Source: CAVTYH01 sp963738835 (lineage in GTDB: Bacteria > Planctomycetota > Planctomycetia > Pirellulales > JADZDJ01). Taken from it: DNA of 64,000 nt. The stretch is from assembly GCA_963738835.1 (NCBI GenBank), contig CAVTYH010000006.1, positions 124,001 through 188,000 on the forward strand. Direction: 5' to 3'. This document shows, one piece after another, positions 43,108 through 52,393 of the stretch (position 1 is its first letter; each line of letters opens with the position of its first letter). Below the pieces are notes generated by a model. It had not been told where the DNA came from and did no database searches. It was given only the letters and a program-made list of their open reading frames with translations. The position numbers and the translations under genes are program-made.

Positions 43108-43242
43108 GTATTATCGCGATTGGGAAATCACCGGCACGTCGAGTTGAGGCTCCTGTAATACAGGGCATCTTTCGAGCATTAGCTCAACGGATGAACTTTT
43201 GGGATAGTTCCAAAAAGGTTGAATTGCCCGAGAGGAAATTGA

Positions 43243-44562
43243 TTACAAGTACGTGTTGATAAAATTCTCGGTCAACTCCTGCCGACCGCTGGTGTTAGGC
43301 GTGATCTCGCCTTTGTTCAGCATATAGTTTTCGAGCGATTGGAAATTGTGGCGGCCCGCTTCGATTTCCGCGCCTATGCCGGCATCCCAAGAGCTGTAGC
43401 GTTCTTTGACGAGCTTTTCCAATGTGCCGTCGGCCCGAATGGCGGCGGCGATTTTTAGGCCGCGGGCAAACGCATCCATGCCGCCGATGTGGGCGTAAAA
43501 CAGATCGATCGGCTCGAAACTTTCACGCCGCACTTTGGCGTCGAAGTTCAATCCGCCGGTCGTGAAGCCGCCGTATTTCAAGAGCACGAGCATGACCTGG
43601 GTGGTGAGATAAATATCGGTCGGGAACTGATCGGTGTCCCACCCCAGCAGCAAATCGCCGAAGTTAGCGTCGATCGAGCCCAAGAAACCCTGCATCGCCG
43701 CGTATTCCAGCTCGTGCTGCATGGTGTGGCCGGCTAGCGTCGCGTGGTTGGTTTCGATGTTGAGCTTTACATGCTTTTCCAGGCCATAGGCCCGCAGGAA
43801 GTTGAGGCACGCCGCCGCGTCGAAGTCATACTGGTGCTTGGTTGGCTCCTTCGGCTTAGGCTCGAAATAGAATTGCCCTTTGAAACCAATTTCCTGGGCA
43901 TAGTCGACCGCCAGATGTATGAACCGCGCCAGGTGATCGATTTCGCGCTTCATGTTGGTGTTCCACAGCGTTTGATAACCCTCTCGGCCACCCCAGAACA
44001 CGTAGCCGGCGCCGCCAAGTTCCTTGGTTACTTCCAAGGCTTTCTTCACCTGTGCCGCCGCGAAAGCGAAAGCATCGGCGTTGCAACTGGTGGCCGCGCC
44101 GTGCATATAGCGGCGATTGCTGAATAAGTTCGCGGTGCCCCACAACAGTTTGATGCCGGTGCGCTGCTGTTCTTCTTTCAGCGTGCGGGCCACGGCATCG
44201 AGATTCTTATTCGACTCGGTCAGCGTGGCCCCCTCTGGCGCCACATCGCGATCGTGAAAGCAATAAAACGGCACACCTAGTTTTTCGATGAACTCGAACG
44301 CCACGCGCACCCGGTTAATGGCATTTTCCACATTGTCCACCGGCCCTTCCCAAGGACGCAGCATCGCGCCGGGGCCGAACGGATCGCCGCCAGTGCCGCG
44401 GAAGGTGTGCCAATAGGCCACGCTGAACCGCAGGTGGTCTTGCATTGGCTTGCCTTCGACAAGCTCCTGGGCGTTGTAATGGCGGAACGCCAACGGATTG
44501 CGGCTTTTGTCGCCTTCGAATTGGATTCTGCCGATTTCCGGAAACGCGGACATTTTGGACAT
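43243..44562 (-). CDS. xylA: Xylose isomerase
   Basis: This 439-aa cytoplasmic metal-dependent isomerase converts D-xylose to D-xylulose. The catalytic His-Asp pair is in YCFHDRDVAPEG. Metal and catalytic residues are in FYFEPKPKEPTKHQYD, ETNHATLAGHT, ANFGDLLLGWDTD and GGLNFDAKVRRES. It follows the BNR propeller gene by 37 bases on the same strand, so the two are probably co-transcribed. No xylulokinase is in the window. Confidence 0.96.
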   Translation of the reverse strand: MSKMSAFPEIGRIQFEGDKSRNPLAFRHYNAQELVEGKPMQDHLRFSVAYWHTFRGTGGDPFGPGAMLRPWEGPVDNVENAINRVRVAFEFIEKLGVPFYCFHDRDVAPEGATLTESNKNLDAVARTLKEEQQRTGIKLLWGTANLFSNRRYMHGAATSCNADAFAFAAAQVKKALEVTKELGGAGYVFWGGREGYQTLWNTNMKREIDHLARFIHLAVDYAQEIGFKGQFYFEPKPKEPTKHQYDFDAAACLNFLRAYGLEKHVKLNIETNHATLAGHTMQHELEYAAMQGFLGSIDANFGDLLLGWDTDQFPTDIYLTTQVMLVLLKYGGFTTGGLNFDAKVRRESFEPIDLFYAHIGGMDAFARGLKIAAAIRADGTLEKLVKERYSSWDAGIGAEIEAGRHNFQSLENYMLNKGEITPNTSGRQELTENFINTYL

Positions 44563-44599
44563 AACTTTGTTTTGTCGCTTTGAAAAAATGACGAGAAGG

Positions 44600-46009
44600 T
44601 TACTTCAGGTCCTCGACGAGGCCTACCACTTGCATGTTGTAATCCTGACTGCGCAACATCGTGCCACGCAACCATAGCAATCCTTGATGACGATCATCCC
44701 AGTGGGGAACAATCGGCCGCAGGTTATCGACGGTTGAATTCCGCGTGATCGGCGTCCAAGTCCAGCGGGCCCCGCCGTCGGTGGTCACGCCTTTGAAGAT
44801 TTCGTGCCGGGCCAGTTTCGACTCGTCGCGCGGATCGATCGGCGTGCTGAGGTAGACGATGTCGGGATTCTGCGGGTCGATCGCACCGCCGCCGATGTAA
44901 TCTTCCTCTTGCTTCCAAAGTCGGGCTCCGCCTTTGGCCAACTGCTGAACCTGCCACTTCGCGCCATCAAAGCGACCGTAAAAGAAACGATGGTCGTTGA
45001 AGTTGCTGTTCTCGGGTTCATCATTGGCTCGGCAGGTGAACAATGCCCGGGGATGACCGTCGCGATCCAGCGTCAGGTCGGTTGTCCAGCAGTGTGTCAT
45101 CGGTTCGTCCTGTACGCGGGTGCCGGCGGCAAACACCGGCGTTAAATCGGCCGGCTTGGGGGCGGCGCCGTCGAGCAGGTTTTCGTCAACGACCGTGCCG
45201 TCCGACTGGTGCGTCTTGTCCCCTTGCACATAGCCGTGATAGATGCTGTTGTTGAAGTCGCGCGGATGATGCTCGGTCGTGATGAAATCGATGCGGTCTT
45301 TGCCGTTGGACGTGTATTTGACGTAGCCGTTCACGTAGCCGACGTTTTTGTCGGTCAGTAATTTACCGCCATAGGACCAGGTGCTGCCATCATCAGTCGA
45401 AACCAGACAGCTGGGGTCGCGGTTCACCGAGCGCACGAAGTCGTACGTGCGCTTTTCGGCCGGCAGATAGAAGACGTTGGAGTACGTGGCGTTGTTCGCA
45501 CCGATGGAAGCCGGCGGCTGGGTCCAATCGAAGGTGTGCTCTTCGTCCCAGTGGCTGGCGTCGTGCGGCTGACTGGAAATCCGCCAGCGGGTTAGCTTGT
45601 CGTGATTGTGCCGTGCGTAGACGGCTAAGTAGCGACCATCGGGGCGGATCAAAAGAGCCGGGGCGTCATGATCGTCGGCCTCCTGGTGCTCGTGCAGCAC
45701 AATTTGCTCGCAAGCGCCGGAAGCCAGGTCGTAAACTGCCAGTTCGATATTGCCGTCGCGGTCTGGGCCGCCCGTTCCCGCCTTGTTGCCGACCGAACCG
45801 ATGAGCATTTTCCCAATGGCCGGATCGACAATCACACGCTCGTCCTGATACCAGCACCAGGCGCCGTTGTCGTTGAAGGTGATTAGCTGGCCGGCGACAA
45901 AGTCTTTCTGGGCAGCGGCGCTTGGATCGGTCGAATCAGCGGCCACCGTGGGCAGGGCGCAACACAAACATCCAAGCAATATGAGAGGTTTCGCGGAGTG
46001 GCCAATCAT
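44600..46009 (-). CDS. Secreted BNR-repeat (sialidase-like propeller) protein
   Basis: The start at ATG 46009 gives a signal peptide (LILLGCLCCALPTVAA) and 469 aa in total. The mature part has BNR/Asp-box-like stretches (STDDGSTWSYGG, TTDGGARWTWTP) and begins with FNDNGAWCWYQDERVIVD. This composition is typical of BNR_4-type proteins found in polysaccharide-degrading loci, some of which are glycosidases or lyases. No catalytic triad can be assigned. It is upstream of xylA in the same direction. Confidence 0.8.
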   Translation of the reverse strand: MIGHSAKPLILLGCLCCALPTVAADSTDPSAAAQKDFVAGQLITFNDNGAWCWYQDERVIVDPAIGKMLIGSVGNKAGTGGPDRDGNIELAVYDLASGACEQIVLHEHQEADDHDAPALLIRPDGRYLAVYARHNHDKLTRWRISSQPHDASHWDEEHTFDWTQPPASIGANNATYSNVFYLPAEKRTYDFVRSVNRDPSCLVSTDDGSTWSYGGKLLTDKNVGYVNGYVKYTSNGKDRIDFITTEHHPRDFNNSIYHGYVQGDKTHQSDGTVVDENLLDGAAPKPADLTPVFAAGTRVQDEPMTHCWTTDLTLDRDGHPRALFTCRANDEPENSNFNDHRFFYGRFDGAKWQVQQLAKGGARLWKQEEDYIGGGAIDPQNPDIVYLSTPIDPRDESKLARHEIFKGVTTDGGARWTWTPITRNSTVDNLRPIVPHWDDRHQGLLWLRGTMLRSQDYNMQVVGLVEDLK

Positions 46010-46207
46010 AAAGCACCGTGGTCTGAAGGTGGTGGTGATCGGTGACGCTGGGCTTGACGGGTGTAGTTCACACGAGTTTACATTTTTCTTGACACGCCGT
46101 CGAATCGCAACCCGTGATGGTGCGACCGACTCGTGATGCTGCGATCGTTTCAATGACATTAAACATACGGCAGACCGCACTCCCGAAATACCTTGCAATT
46201 CCCACCG

Positions 46208-49200
46208 TCATTTGGATGATGGCGCCCGCATCCCTAGAAGCTCTGTGTGAGCCCCAAGTGCGTCGGGAGTTGCCTGCAGAGCAAGTTGGAATTCTGATTT
46301 GGCAGTGTCCGTTTCGCCTAAACCGAGGTGGCCTAAACCGGCAATGTAATGTGCCAGGGCTTCGCGAGTACGCTTTGACATCCGCGGGCCGAACGAATCC
46401 GGAATATCGCGACCGTCGTCGTTGCGATCCATGACCTGCCGGGCCGTATCAACCATTCCGTGCAGCTCGCGCTCGGCTTCGGCCGTCTGCCCGAGCTTCT
46501 GTTTGGCCAGCGCCCGGTAGTAATCTTGCACCAGCCGCGGCGAAATCCGACTTTCACTGCCGCGCCGGGGCTCAGGATAAGCAGCGTCGACCGCTTCGTG
46601 CCACGACTTTTTCGCAGCGGCCTTCTCACCAGCCCCGTCGTGTGCCGCCCCAATCCAATAAGCAACCTCTGCCCCGCGCGTCCCGCCGCTGTTGCGGGCG
46701 TTGGGAAGGTTTTCCGGCACCGATTTTGCCGCCTCGAAATCACGCAAGGCGTCGGAAAACTGGCCCGCGGTAAGTTCCTTCCGCCCGCGCAATAAGTGAG
46801 CGTTCACCCAATGATCGGCCACTTCGAGCGACTCGCCTTCCCAAACCGAGAATTTGCGACCAGTCATCAGCTTGATGGCGTCGTCATACTTGCCGGCGAA
46901 AACTTTGAGGCCGATTTCGCGCGACAACGCATCATCGCGCTTGGCCACGACGTCGTGATTCTGTTCCAAGAGCGCCAACCGCTTTTCGGGCGGAACGCCG
47001 ATGGCGGCAGACTCTGCATCGAGTTCCGTAAAATGCAGGGCGAACTTTTGTGGAGCGGCAACGGCCAACTGCAACTGGGCAACTGCTTTATCGTTGTCCG
47101 CCGGCTTGCGATGTGCGTATGCCACGGCCAGATTGCGATGCACAATCGCCAACGATGGATCGATGGCCGCCGATTGCTCCCAAAGTTTGATCGCTTCCTC
47201 CGGCTGCCAATCGTACAGCAAGTTGCCAAGATAGTACGGCGCCCTGGCATCCTTGGGATTTGCCTCAATTGCACGTCGCAAAATCGGAATGGCTTCGGAC
47301 TGGAACGGGAAAACCAAATCCGCCGGCGCTTTCATCGCGAGTTGCCGATACTCAGCCGCGTGCTCCCGGTCGAAATCAGCCAAATAGTAGTATACCAACG
47401 GTGAGCTCCGATTTTCGGCAGATCTGTTAAGGGCTGAGCCCTTGGAAACTTCGATCATGCCTTCCAACACCTGGATGGCATCGCCGCGGAAACCTGCGTT
47501 GGCATAACCGACGGCTGCCTCTAAGCCCACCGTTGGGTGATCACGCAGCGTTGTGGCAAGATTGCCGATGCTGGCCAATCGTGCCATCAGACCATCGCTT
47601 CGTGTTTCGATTCTGGCCAGCAAACGTTCCCTCGATAGTCCAAAATCCAGCGGATCAATATCCCGCGCAGCAGCATCGATGATTGCCAGGGCTTCTTTCG
47701 TTTTGTGGAGGTGTCGCAGAACAGCGACCTTCAATTTGATCGCCTCCAAATTCAAAGCGTTGGCTTCCAGCGCTCGATCAACGTGATCTAGCGCGATCGG
47801 ATCGCCGCGCTGGCTGTCGATCTCCGCCAGCTCAAAATACGCCGGGCCGCGCCAGGCCTGACTCCAGGTGGCTTTGAAGAGCGCATCGTACGCTTCGTCG
47901 TTTTTGCCTTGCGCCTTCAGCGTCACGCCGAGATAGTAGAACGGCTCGCCATCCTTGGGCGACGTATAGTTCTTCGTGAGCCGCTTGATTGCCGTGCGGA
48001 AGTGCTGCTCGGCTTCTGAATATCGCGCGGCACGCAAGCGGCGGATGCCGAGCGTCGTATTCACGCGCGAATTCTCCGGATCGCGCGCCAGCGCTTCTTC
48101 CCAGTACGGCTCCGGATCGGCGCTGGGCGAATAAAACTGCTCAATCCGCTGCCCGACTAGATACAGTTCTTCCACCGTTTTGATGTCTTTCGGCGCTGGC
48201 GGAGGCACGACCGGCTCAGGCATGGGCAGCGGTTTCAACCGCACCGGCGAATAGGCGATCAGTTCCTTGCCGTCCGCGGAAAGTGACGCGCGCAAATCGT
48301 GCTCGTCAATGCCCTGGGGAATTGCGACTTCTTTTACAAAGGGCTTGGCAGGATCGATATCGACCTTCTCTTCCAGTAGCACTTTGTCGTCGGCCGTCAG
48401 CTTGGCGATTGCCTGACTGTGCGCGGTCGTCGTATTAAACCCAATTTTGGCCGTTGTGGCTCGTCCCTGCTTGGTGGTCGTCAAACCATCGGGTGTGCTA
48501 ATTTCCAAATTCACGGCCGCGTCTAAATTGGCGTTCTTCGTGCCGCCGATGTTGCGAATCGGGTACCAATTCATCTGAAACGACTTGGTCTCGAACGGCT
48601 GAAGCCAACTGTAATCGGGCTGATTGTCGGAATAGGCGCCGACCATCAGTTCGATGTAAGGCCCGTCGTCGTCGGTCAGAATCCTGTCCCACATCTTGCC
48701 GTACGGACCATTACCCCAGGTCCAGAATTTTTTGCCGGGGACCACGTGATGATCGGCCACGCTCACAATGCCGGCTTCTTTGCCGTGATCGTAGCCGGCG
48801 AAAAAGTCATCTTCGTAGTTCCAGGCAAACATCGACATGGCGGAATTGTGGTTTTTGTACCAACTCACGTCCACGCCGCGGGTGAAATCTGCGCCGTTGA
48901 AGCGCGTCGTGGCAATCGGCCAGGTTGTGAACTGATTCTTGCCGTGGAACGTGACGTACTGGGTCGAGGGCGGGAAAATCACTTGATAGTTGTCGTTGGC
49001 GTGCACCGCCACGTTGGCGAAGCACAGCATTGTGTTGGGCAGCGGCGTGCGGTTGATGATTCGCACAGTGCATTCCAGCACCGATTTGCCCGGGTGCAGC
49101 GTGTAACCGACGGCCCAACGCATGCGCTGACGCAGTTCCAACTCGCCGACCCAAACGGTTTTGCTGCCGTCGGCGTGTTCTTCGATTTTCGCTTGCACCG

Positions 49201-49672
49201 GCAGCAATGTGGTCGCCCGATGATGATGGGGAATGTTCCACTCGATGCCGCCGGAAATCCAGGCGCCAATCATGCCCACCAGCGCCGGCTTGATGACGTG
49301 CTGATGGTAAACGAAATCGTAGTTGTTCGTTTTATCGACGGCTTCAAACACGCGCCCGCCGAGTTCCGGCAGAATGCCGATCCGCACGTACTCGTTTTCC
49401 AAGGACAACATTTGATACGGCTTGTCGGTTTTTTCATCAATCGGCGTATCGTAAAGCGGATACGGATATACGCGGCCTTGGGCGCCCTGATAAGAACGGC
49501 CCAAATAAAACATCGGATTCGGCTCTGGTCCGCCAGCGTTGTACGTCGGGATGACAACTTGCTGTTCCCATGCTTTGACCGGCCGCGACTGGGCGCGAAC
49601 GTTTGGTGCCGCGGCAACACATAATGTTGTCATTAGCAATGCCGCGACGAGTCTTGGGCGAGGGTAATTCAT
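46208..49672 (-). CDS. Secreted DUF5107 + TPR-repeat protein
   Basis: The start at ATG 49672 places a signal peptide (LVAALLMTTLCVAAAPNVRA) at the N-terminus; 1154 aa. Residues ~30-430 form a DUF5107 domain with a beta-sandwich resembling aldose epimerases, for example PYQMLSLENEYVRIGILPELGGRVFEA and HHHRATTLLPV. The remainder consists of TPR-like helical pairs (DPENSRVNTTLGIRRLRAARY and similar). Such proteins occur with glycoside hydrolases in planctomycetes and Bacteroidota and may bind oligosaccharides. Phased A-tracts lie upstream. Confidence 0.85.
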   Translation of the reverse strand: MNYPRPRLVAALLMTTLCVAAAPNVRAQSRPVKAWEQQVVIPTYNAGGPEPNPMFYLGRSYQGAQGRVYPYPLYDTPIDEKTDKPYQMLSLENEYVRIGILPELGGRVFEAVDKTNNYDFVYHQHVIKPALVGMIGAWISGGIEWNIPHHHRATTLLPVQAKIEEHADGSKTVWVGELELRQRMRWAVGYTLHPGKSVLECTVRIINRTPLPNTMLCFANVAVHANDNYQVIFPPSTQYVTFHGKNQFTTWPIATTRFNGADFTRGVDVSWYKNHNSAMSMFAWNYEDDFFAGYDHGKEAGIVSVADHHVVPGKKFWTWGNGPYGKMWDRILTDDDGPYIELMVGAYSDNQPDYSWLQPFETKSFQMNWYPIRNIGGTKNANLDAAVNLEISTPDGLTTTKQGRATTAKIGFNTTTAHSQAIAKLTADDKVLLEEKVDIDPAKPFVKEVAIPQGIDEHDLRASLSADGKELIAYSPVRLKPLPMPEPVVPPPAPKDIKTVEELYLVGQRIEQFYSPSADPEPYWEEALARDPENSRVNTTLGIRRLRAARYSEAEQHFRTAIKRLTKNYTSPKDGEPFYYLGVTLKAQGKNDEAYDALFKATWSQAWRGPAYFELAEIDSQRGDPIALDHVDRALEANALNLEAIKLKVAVLRHLHKTKEALAIIDAAARDIDPLDFGLSRERLLARIETRSDGLMARLASIGNLATTLRDHPTVGLEAAVGYANAGFRGDAIQVLEGMIEVSKGSALNRSAENRSSPLVYYYLADFDREHAAEYRQLAMKAPADLVFPFQSEAIPILRRAIEANPKDARAPYYLGNLLYDWQPEEAIKLWEQSAAIDPSLAIVHRNLAVAYAHRKPADNDKAVAQLQLAVAAPQKFALHFTELDAESAAIGVPPEKRLALLEQNHDVVAKRDDALSREIGLKVFAGKYDDAIKLMTGRKFSVWEGESLEVADHWVNAHLLRGRKELTAGQFSDALRDFEAAKSVPENLPNARNSGGTRGAEVAYWIGAAHDGAGEKAAAKKSWHEAVDAAYPEPRRGSESRISPRLVQDYYRALAKQKLGQTAEAERELHGMVDTARQVMDRNDDGRDIPDSFGPRMSKRTREALAHYIAGLGHLGLGETDTAKSEFQLALQATPDALGAHTELLGMRAPSSK

Positions 49673-49743
49673 CACGAGTCTCCGAGTGAAGCGATGCGAG
49701 TGGTTGGGTTGCGAAGGATGAAGCTCGCGAACAAAATTTTTCC

Positions 49744-49815
49744 AAAAACGGCGAAAACCGCAAAAACGGAGGCAAACCGACAAAAACGGTCGAAAACTGC
49801 GGAAAACGGCGAAAA
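49744..49815. promoter_or_regulatory. Phased A-tracts, probable bent DNA upstream of the DUF5107-TPR gene
   Basis: Eight runs of 3-5 A on the plus strand are centred near 49746, 49756, 49764, 49775, 49784, 49795, 49805 and 49814, spaced about 9-11 bases. This phasing with the helix predicts strong intrinsic curvature. The stretch lies 72-143 bases upstream of the start at 49672. The intergenic region 49673-50160 shows no other feature that I can support. Confidence 0.55.
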
Positions 49816-50160
49816 CGATGGCATTCGTCCGGCGGCGTATTGCGGGCGAGTAAATTCGAAGGTGGATAATGGAGTTCACCATCTGTCGTTGGTTTGTCGT
49901 GCTTTGATTTTCGGCTGTTTTCTTTGGCATCTGACACTACAGTTGCTGACTGCCGATCTATCGTGATTGACCGTCGTGTTGTCGGTCGGCATTGGTGTGC
50001 ATTCCAACAAAGGCCGGGCATGCCAAAGCCCCAGGCAGCACATTATCTCATACGTGTGGCTCAAATCTCAAACATAATTTTGGCCCAGAACGGCCATTGC
50101 ATGCTTACCTGGCATCGCACGACGATCGCGGAATTGTCGCAACGGCAATTTTCTTGAGGC

Positions 50161-52026
50161 TCATTGCACGAGCGCTTTGCGTGTTACAGGCAGCTCCTTG
50201 CCGCTGTGAATATCGTGCAGCCGCTGATGGGTGGTTTTCATCGCCGCGATCAGTTCTTGATACGGCCGGTCGGTTACGTCAACCATGCCGATGTTGTAGT
50301 TTTCTCCGTCGTTGCGTCCGGTGTTGGGTTCGTCGATCCACTCGAACCAGTGCAGACCGATGATAGCCGGATGGGCGGCTGCATTTTCGACGTAATAACG
50401 ATAGGCCACGCCGCGTTCTTCCTGATTCTTGGTTTGCAACAGGCCGGCGGCGAGCCCACGGCCGGGTGTGCCAAAATGAAACTCGCCAATCATGACGGGC
50501 TTTTCCGTCATGCGATACGCGGCATCGACCTGGGCACGGTTCACTTCGTAACCGTAGCTGTTCATGCTGAACACGTCGAAATTGCGCGAGGCGCGAAGCA
50601 TCGCTTCCGAGGGTCGCGATCCAAATCGCAGGCCGAGATTCAGATGATTTGGATCGTGCTTGTGGATGGCCGCGCTCACCACCTTAATCAGCCGCTCCAC
50701 GGCCAGCTCGACGAATTCGCGGCGCCGGGCCGGCGTATCGCCTGCCGCCAGAAACTTCTTGGCTTCGCCCTGAATCGGGTTGGCTGGACCCGCCAGAATT
50801 GCAGTCACGATTTCGTTTTCGCGTCCCGGCCACGGCGGCTCGTTGGCGATAAAGTAACCCAAGAGCCACGGATCGTCTTTGCGCGGCGCGCACTGTTCGG
50901 CCGCCGCGGAATCGACTTTGTTCGCAAATTCATCGGCGTACACATCGGGCAACCCGAGATAGCCGGTGTTGTCGATGCCCCAGCCGCGAAGCATCACGAT
51001 GTACGGCTTGCGCTTAGCGGCGCCCAGCCGCGGATCGGCCCAGTTGGCGACCGTGTTCAGACCCCACGCATCCATCCGACGGAGCGTGAGATCGACCCAT
51101 GCGTTTTGCCAATCGGCGCCGAATCGCCGCAGCAGGTTCCATGTATAGAACGAGACCATGCCTCCCTGATTCGGACGAAACGACGGCGGCTTGAGTTCCG
51201 CCGGCGGCAGCGCGGCAAACACGCCGTCCCGATCTGCGGTTCGCGTGCCCATCCACGGCACCATCACATCGGCCCCGGTGGAGAAAAAGTAATGCCCTTC
51301 GGGATCAATGAACCACCAACGATTGTCGATTTTCTCGACTCGGAAAAAACCGGTGGCTTGGGCATGAGTGCTTTTGTAGCCGCCGTACTGCGAATAATCG
51401 AAGCTGCTCGATGCGAGCGACTTTTCCTCTTCCGTCCAGGCCGTTTCCAAATTTTCCAGCGAGTGCGCTTTTCCTGGCCAATCGTCAAGAATCCATTGGC
51501 CGAACTCATCGACCAATGGCTTAGGTTCCAACACTGCGTCGCCAGGCGATTGTTTGTCGAGACGTACGGATCGAATTTCGATGGTCGGCGATCCAATCGG
51601 ATTTTCAATGCCGATGCCAATCGCCTCAACACTGGTTAGCGGGCCGACCGAACCCGTGAGATTGATCCAGCAGGCCGTGCGCGATTTGTTGCCCAGCGAT
51701 GCCAAATCGAAACCCTGCTGATCGCGGCGCTGAAAGTATGCCAACGGCAAAGCAGCACGAATCCAGGCGCCTTGAAAGGGCTGCAGCCGCACTTTGCGCA
51801 CACCGGTCGTTGTGAAGAGTCGCAATTCAAATCGTTGCGCTGTGGACGACTTAAGCTCCAGCGTCAGAAATTCGTAGCTCGACCAGTCGGACGGCAGCTC
51901 TGGATTGAGCTCCTTGAGCGACCAGCGAGCACCGGCAGAACTGCCATCGAAACTGGCTGTCTTCGACTCGGCCGATGCGGCAGCGCAAATGATTAAGACC
52001 AGGCCGACCGATGAAATAGCTTTCAT
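50161..52026 (-). CDS. Clan GH-A glycosidase (GH50/agarase-like)
   Basis: The 621-aa protein has a signal peptide (VGLVLIICAAASAES), an N-terminal carbohydrate-binding-like beta-sandwich of about 150 aa, and a TIM barrel starting near WWFIDPEGHYFFSTGADVM. Likely catalytic glutamates are Glu396 in FIANEPPW (acid/base) and Glu515 in MIGEFHFG (nucleophile). The arrangement is close to GH50 beta-agarases, but other GH-A enzymes with the same barrel exist, so the substrate is open. It is divergent from the GH2 gene at 52394. Confidence 0.8.
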   Translation of the reverse strand: MKAISSVGLVLIICAAASAESKTASFDGSSAGARWSLKELNPELPSDWSSYEFLTLELKSSTAQRFELRLFTTTGVRKVRLQPFQGAWIRAALPLAYFQRRDQQGFDLASLGNKSRTACWINLTGSVGPLTSVEAIGIGIENPIGSPTIEIRSVRLDKQSPGDAVLEPKPLVDEFGQWILDDWPGKAHSLENLETAWTEEEKSLASSSFDYSQYGGYKSTHAQATGFFRVEKIDNRWWFIDPEGHYFFSTGADVMVPWMGTRTADRDGVFAALPPAELKPPSFRPNQGGMVSFYTWNLLRRFGADWQNAWVDLTLRRMDAWGLNTVANWADPRLGAAKRKPYIVMLRGWGIDNTGYLGLPDVYADEFANKVDSAAAEQCAPRKDDPWLLGYFIANEPPWPGRENEIVTAILAGPANPIQGEAKKFLAAGDTPARRREFVELAVERLIKVVSAAIHKHDPNHLNLGLRFGSRPSEAMLRASRNFDVFSMNSYGYEVNRAQVDAAYRMTEKPVMIGEFHFGTPGRGLAAGLLQTKNQEERGVAYRYYVENAAAHPAIIGLHWFEWIDEPNTGRNDGENYNIGMVDVTDRPYQELIAAMKTTHQRLHDIHSGKELPVTRKALVQ

Positions 52027-52393
52027 GAGATTTCTGCGGGTGGGTTTCAGGATTAACCAATGCCCTTGTGACCACCCTATCAGACCGCCACCCCAATTTG
52101 AAATCCGCCGAGCTATTTGTGGTTGACTTTTCTACCTGGAACTTGGCTGAGATTTCTGGCCCCAGTCTCTATTCGGCGCTAAATGCCGAAGGGGTGGCTG
52201 ATTCCAAGTTCTTGGCGAAATTGCTTGCGGCAGGAATCAGGGCCGGATTATGATGCCGCTACGTTTCGGGGATGTCTCACGGGCGATTTATCGATTCTAC
52301 GGGGGAATCGACGCGCTTATAGCTGATGGCTCGCGGCGCTTGTGCTCAGAATTCACACGGCGGCCGCCCGATCTCACTTTCCAAATTCCGCAC
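52027..52393. other. Divergent intergenic region between GH50-like and GH2 genes
   Basis: About 370 bases that must hold both promoters. No operator palindrome or riboswitch is recognised. The ORF of the next gene is open upstream to 52250, but its Tat signal argues for a start at 52394. Confidence 0.45.

Noticed and set aside
49744..49815. CRISPR-like array
   Set aside because: The units are only about ten bases and variable, with no spacer-repeat pattern; phased A-tracts explain them better.
50164..51639. Long plus-strand open frame (491 codons) opposite the GH50-like gene
   Set aside because: No family motif; it mirrors the third-position pattern of the intact glycosidase on the other strand. 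A high-GC antisense shadow.
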